9,485 nucleotides of DNA from an uncultured bacterium (GTDB taxonomy: Bacteria; Bacillota; Clostridia; Oscillospirales; Butyricicoccaceae). Of the stretch, positions 6,599-9,485 are shown one piece after another. Position 1 is the first letter of the stretch, and every line of letters starts with the position of its first letter. A program made the translations under genes and the position numbers. The notes beneath the pieces are model-generated. The model was not told where the DNA came from. It did not search any database and saw only the letters and a program-made list of their open reading frames with translations. The DNA lies in assembly GCA_905215125.1 (NCBI GenBank), contig CAJMOV010000058.1:1-9485 (forward strand). The letters are read 5' to 3'.

Positions 6599-6802
6599 AT
6601 GGAAGTATTATTTGCCGCCGCGGGCTGCCTGGGGGCATTTGCCCTCGGCCTTGCGGCCAATCGCATCTGCGCCGGACGCCCGCAGGAGGACGGGCAGGAT
6701 ACGGCGCCCGGGGAGGAAGAGCTGCCGCCCGCAGTCAAGCGCCAGTGGCGGGATTTCCTGCAATATGACGGCCGCGGAGGGACAGGGTATGAGGAGGACT
6801 GA
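6599..6802 (+). CDS. Small membrane-anchored phage protein between terminase and portal
   Basis: A 67-aa protein of unknown function. It has a purine-rich ribosome binding site (GAGAGGAGGA, 6586-6595) just before the ATG, and its last 14 bp overlap the portal gene. Residues 3-22 are hydrophobic (VLFAAAGCLGAFALGLAANR), suggesting a single N-terminal helix. They are followed by an acidic linker and a C-terminal amphipathic stretch, KRQWRDFLQYDGRG (47-60). Similar small proteins ending in an RQW..FL.YDG-like motif are, to my knowledge, seen near portal genes in prophages of Clostridia; this is from memory, not a search. The tight packing and coupling to the portal argue for a real gene. The role could be in head assembly or membrane association (inference). 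Confidence 0.68.
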   Translation: MEVLFAAAGCLGAFALGLAANRICAGRPQEDGQDTAPGEEELPPAVKRQWRDFLQYDGRGGTGYEED

Positions 6803-8309
6803 GCCCCAGGGCGTCTGGGCCCAGTACCAGCGTGCCGTCGCCTTCAAGCAGAGCATTGACCTTTATGAAACGGTGCGGGTCAATGAAAATTTCTACATCG
6901 GGAAGCAGTGGGAGGGTCTCAACGCCCCCGACCTGGACAAGCCGGTCATCAACGTGCTCAAGCGGGTCGTCTCCTACTTCATTTCCATGATCGTTGCAGA
7001 CGACGTTTCCGTCGCCTTTTCCAGCTTTGACGGCGGGGAGGAGGGGCAGGAGCTGTGCCGTCTGCTGACAAGCGAGACAGAAAAGGTCATTGAACAGACG
7101 GGGCTTAAGGATTTGAGCCGTGACGTCATCCGCTCTGCCGCTGTGGACGGCGACGGCTGCCTGTATTTTTATTACGACCCCGACGCCGAGACGGGCCAGC
7201 GGGTGCGCGGCCGTCTGGCTGCGGAGGTGCTGGAAAACACGGCGGTGCATTTCGGCCTGCCGGGGGTGCATAGCGTGCAGAAGCAGCCCTACATCATCCT
7301 GTCGCAGCGCCGGCCCGCCGAGCTGGTGCGGCGGGAAGCGGAGGAAAACGGCCGGCCGGCCGAAGACATACTGCCCGACGCCGCGCCGGAAGGCGCCGCG
7401 CCCGATGAGGATGGGGACGACATGGTGACGGTGCTTATCAAGCTGTGGAAGGAAGGGGGCACGGTGCGCTGCGTCAAGGTGACGAGCGGCGCTGTTGTCC
7501 GCCCGGAATGGGACACCGGCTGCAGCCTTTACCCGCTGGCGTGGCTTTCGTGGGACAAGGTGCGCCACAGCTACCACGGGCAAGCGGCGCTGACCGCCAT
7601 GATCCCCAATCAGATCGCCGTCAACCAGCTTTTCGCCATGGGAATCCGATCGGTCAAAATGAACGCCTTTCCCAAAATCCTGTACGATAAAAGCCGCATC
7701 CCACGCTGGACAAACCGGGTGGGCGAAGCCATCGGGGTGGTCGGCAGCCCGGCCGAGCAGGTCATGGCGGCCAACCTGCGCGGCGGCGACATGTCGCAGC
7801 AGGTGGTGCAGCTCATCGACCTGCTCATCCAGCGCACGCTGGAGTTCATGGGCGCGTCTGATGCGGCGCTGGGCAACGTCAACCCGCAGAACACATCGGC
7901 CATCATCGCGACACAGAAGGCCAGCGCCATGCCGCTGGAATTGCAGCGGATGGAGTTTTACCGCTTTACCGAAGAGTGCGTCCGCATTATGGTCGATATG
8001 ATGTCCGCCTATTATGGCCGCCGCCTGGCGTCGCGCGGCGAGGGAGAGAAGCCGGTCTGGTTTGACTTTGCCGCGCTGGCGCACCAGGACACCTCCATCA
8101 GGGTCGACATCGGCTCGGCGTCCTATTATTCTGAAGTGATGCAGGTGCAGACGCTGGACAACCTGTTCCAAAAGGGTATTATCAGCGACGCCGTCACCTA
8201 TCTGGAAGGGATCCCCGACCGATATGTGCGGGGCAAGGCAAAAATACTGGAGCGTCTGCGCGCCCAGCAGGGGACGCAGGCAGAAAGGAGCAACCAATGG
8301 CAGCATTAA
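6789..8309 (+). CDS. Phage portal protein
   Basis: A 506-aa probable portal, the dodecameric ring at the capsid vertex through which DNA is packaged and ejected. The ATG at 6789 is preceded by GGAGGG (6776-6781) with 7 bp spacing; the frame is open further upstream but that part only shadows the small protein gene. Typical portal features are FYIGKQWEGLN (36-45), DKPVINVLKRVVSYFISMI (50-68), AVDGDGCLYFYYDPD (118-132), and the C-terminal core NPQNTSAIIATQKASAMPLELQRMEFYRF (365-393, read as consecutive short motifs), where long helices line the channel. An acidic, low-complexity insert at 193-212 (ILPDAAPEGAAPDEDGD) is probably a loop. Position directly after the terminase supports the call. 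The subfamily (P22-like versus SPP1-like) is not resolved. Confidence 0.87.
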   Translation: MRRTEPQGVWAQYQRAVAFKQSIDLYETVRVNENFYIGKQWEGLNAPDLDKPVINVLKRVVSYFISMIVADDVSVAFSSFDGGEEGQELCRLLTSETEKVIEQTGLKDLSRDVIRSAAVDGDGCLYFYYDPDAETGQRVRGRLAAEVLENTAVHFGLPGVHSVQKQPYIILSQRRPAELVRREAEENGRPAEDILPDAAPEGAAPDEDGDDMVTVLIKLWKEGGTVRCVKVTSGAVVRPEWDTGCSLYPLAWLSWDKVRHSYHGQAALTAMIPNQIAVNQLFAMGIRSVKMNAFPKILYDKSRIPRWTNRVGEAIGVVGSPAEQVMAANLRGGDMSQQVVQLIDLLIQRTLEFMGASDAALGNVNPQNTSAIIATQKASAMPLELQRMEFYRFTEECVRIMVDMMSAYYGRRLASRGEGEKPVWFDFAALAHQDTSIRVDIGSASYYSEVMQVQTLDNLFQKGIISDAVTYLEGIPDRYVRGKAKILERLRAQQGTQAERSNQWQH

Positions 8310-9322
8310 ACCCCTTTGGCGCGCTGCAAAAGACCATGCTGGCCGCGGCGCTCGCCGCGCAGAAGGCGGCGTCAACGCAGCAGAGCACGGCAGGAAGGAC
8401 GTCTGGCGCATCGGGCGGCAAGAGTTCTTCTTCCGGCAGCGTCGGCGCGGGATACACCCCGGCGGGAACCAACACCGACGAGGAAATCCGCAACAAAAGC
8501 CCGGAAAGCTGGTCCCTCATTCAGCAGGCCAAGGCCGATTACGACCGCGCCAAGGCTCAGGGCGACGCGGCCGGCATGCAAAAAGCCCACCAGACGGCTG
8601 AGGATGTGCGCAATATGTTCGGATATTCCGGCGGCGAGGACGGCAGTGAATACTTTGCCACCAGCGTGCAGAACCAGTCGCAGGCGCTGTACAACGACGC
8701 CATCGCCGCGATTAACCGCGCCGCCGCCGCCCAGCAGGCGGCGACCCAGGCGGCCGTAGACCGCTATATCGCATCGCTCAGCAGCCAGATCCCCGGCATC
8801 AACCAAAACGCCGCTGACGCCAACGCCGGGGCGTACCGCAACTATCTGCGCGCTACGAACCCCTTTGGGGCGGGCGCACAGCAGCAGGCGGTGCTGGGGC
8901 TGCAAAACTCCGGCTTTTCCGAAAGCAGCCTGACCGACCTGGGCAATGTGTACCAGAGCGTCGTCGGACAGAATGAGCGGGCCAGGCAGGATTATCTCAA
9001 CCAGCTGGAACTGGCGCGGCAGGAGGCGGCGTTTACCGGCGATATTGAAAAAGCAAACCAGATGGCCGACGCTGCCAGGCTGATCGCCGGCCAGCGCTTT
9101 GACCAGGGCGCCGCGCTGCTGGACAACGCCATTGCGGAAAACAGCCTTGCCTTTCAGCGGCAGCAGTGGGAATACGAGATGGGGCAGGACGAGCGCAGCC
9201 AGCTGGAATATCTTGCGGCGCTGCTGGCGCAGTATGGAATTTTTGATGGTTACCGCGCCCTGGGATTGTCCAGCGAGCAGGTAGCCGCCATGGAAGCCTA
9301 CTGGCGCGCCGCCCGCAGCTAA
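8297..9322 (+). CDS. Ala/Gln-rich probable phage virion protein of unknown function
   Basis: A 341-aa protein overlapping the portal stop by 13 bp. AAAGGAG (8284-8290) gives good spacing to the ATG at 8297. Layout: an Ala-rich helix (10-30), a Ser/Gly-rich linker (35-60), then a compact motif near 86-119 with GD..G...AH..AE.VR...GYSGG.DGSEY, long Ala/Gln-rich probable coiled coils (125-160 and 225-310), and a C-terminal segment YGIFDGYRALGLSSEQVAAM (313-332). No enzyme motif or signal peptide is visible. Composition, length and position after the portal fit a virion-internal or head-associated protein, possibly an ejection-type protein, but I cannot assign a known family. NPFG occurs at 5-8 and again at 188-191. 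Confidence 0.72.
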   Translation: MAALNPFGALQKTMLAAALAAQKAASTQQSTAGRTSGASGGKSSSSGSVGAGYTPAGTNTDEEIRNKSPESWSLIQQAKADYDRAKAQGDAAGMQKAHQTAEDVRNMFGYSGGEDGSEYFATSVQNQSQALYNDAIAAINRAAAAQQAATQAAVDRYIASLSSQIPGINQNAADANAGAYRNYLRATNPFGAGAQQQAVLGLQNSGFSESSLTDLGNVYQSVVGQNERARQDYLNQLELARQEAAFTGDIEKANQMADAARLIAGQRFDQGAALLDNAIAENSLAFQRQQWEYEMGQDERSQLEYLAALLAQYGIFDGYRALGLSSEQVAAMEAYWRAARS

Positions 9323-9337
9323 GGAGGGATAAAAAGC

Positions 9338-9485
9338 ATGGAAGAAAGCATTCGCACGCCCCAGGATGAACGCCAGGACGACCTGTTTACCACAGACGAA
9401 GCGGCGTCCATCGCCCGACAGGAAGGGGCGGAGGCCCCCGCGCCGGAAAAAACCCCTGTGCAGCGTGCAGCCGAGCGCATACTGG
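9338..9485 (+). CDS. N-terminus of an acidic phage protein, possibly scaffold or head protein (3' truncated by window)
   Basis: The first 49 codons of a gene that runs off the right edge. AAGGAGGG (9321-9328) overlaps the previous stop and lies 9 bp before the ATG at 9338, so the start is well supported. The visible part, MEESIRTPQDERQDDLFTTD and onward, is hydrophilic, rich in Glu, Ala and Pro, and likely disordered or helical. A scaffolding protein commonly sits between portal and major capsid genes and has an acidic, helical N-terminus. That is a positional inference; too little sequence is present for a family call. Confidence 0.6.
   Translation, partial: MEESIRTPQDERQDDLFTTDEAASIARQEGAEAPAPEKTPVQRAAERIL

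Noticed and set aside
5628..6638. Open frame of about 336 codons on the minus strand opposite the terminase large subunit
   Set aside because: It lies entirely against a terminase with intact Walker and nuclease motifs, has no domain, and has no operon context on that strand.
6735..8411. Open frame of about 558 codons on the minus strand opposite the portal gene
   Set aside because: It spans parts of three well-supported plus-strand genes and its product is His/Arg/Val-rich without domains. The sense-strand portal has clear family features, so this is a GC-bias shadow.
8309..8868. Repeated AACCCCTTTGG at 8309-8319 and 8858-8868, as a possible recombination or attachment repeat
   Set aside because: It is 11 bp, in the same reading frame and encodes NPFG twice in the same protein. 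Chance or protein-level repetition explains it better.

Overview
The window looks like a piece of a moderately GC-rich (about 60 %) Bacillota/Clostridia chromosome, plausibly a gut Oscillospirales-type anaerobe. The evidence is the gene content: an aldo/keto reductase with a C-terminal double [4Fe-4S] domain, an SLH-like segment on a secreted protein, a short YtrA-type GntR regulator with its ABC transporter, and strong AGGAGG-type ribosome binding sites. The taxonomic placement is inference.

Region 1 (1-2515, + strand): the 3' part of an aldo/keto reductase-ferredoxin fusion, whose start lies left of the window, is followed 23 bp later by an exported TraB/GumN-family protein. That protein has a degenerate SLH-like N-terminal segment. 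A strong intrinsic terminator closes this unit.

Region 2 (2530-4630, - strand): a compact three-gene operon read right to left. It encodes a GntR/YtrA-type repressor with a TTG start, an ABC ATPase overlapping it by 8 bp, and a six-helix ABC-2-like permease 26 bp after the ATPase. It is driven by a near-consensus sigma-A promoter (TTGACA-17 bp-TATACT). Two abutting dyads cover the predicted transcription start and fit an autoregulatory operator. A weak hairpin and the shared terminator separate its end from region 1.

Region 3 (about 4640-9485, + strand): the start of a tailed-phage packaging/head module. The order is terminase small subunit, terminase large subunit, a 67-aa membrane-anchored protein, portal protein, an Ala/Gln-rich probable virion protein, and the 5' end of an acidic protein that may be a scaffold or head protein. 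All are tightly packed or overlapping. No integrase, repressor, replication or attachment-site signature separates this module from the chromosomal genes. Its left edge lies within about 200 bp of the GntR promoter. This could be the end of an intact prophage, a prophage remnant, or a domesticated packaging cassette; this window alone cannot decide.

I see no rRNA, tRNA, CRISPR array or insertion sequence. I do not see convincing evidence for a wholly new system. The most unusual items are the abrupt chromosome/packaging-module junction, the SLH-like/TraB architecture, and the two unassigned phage proteins flanking the portal.
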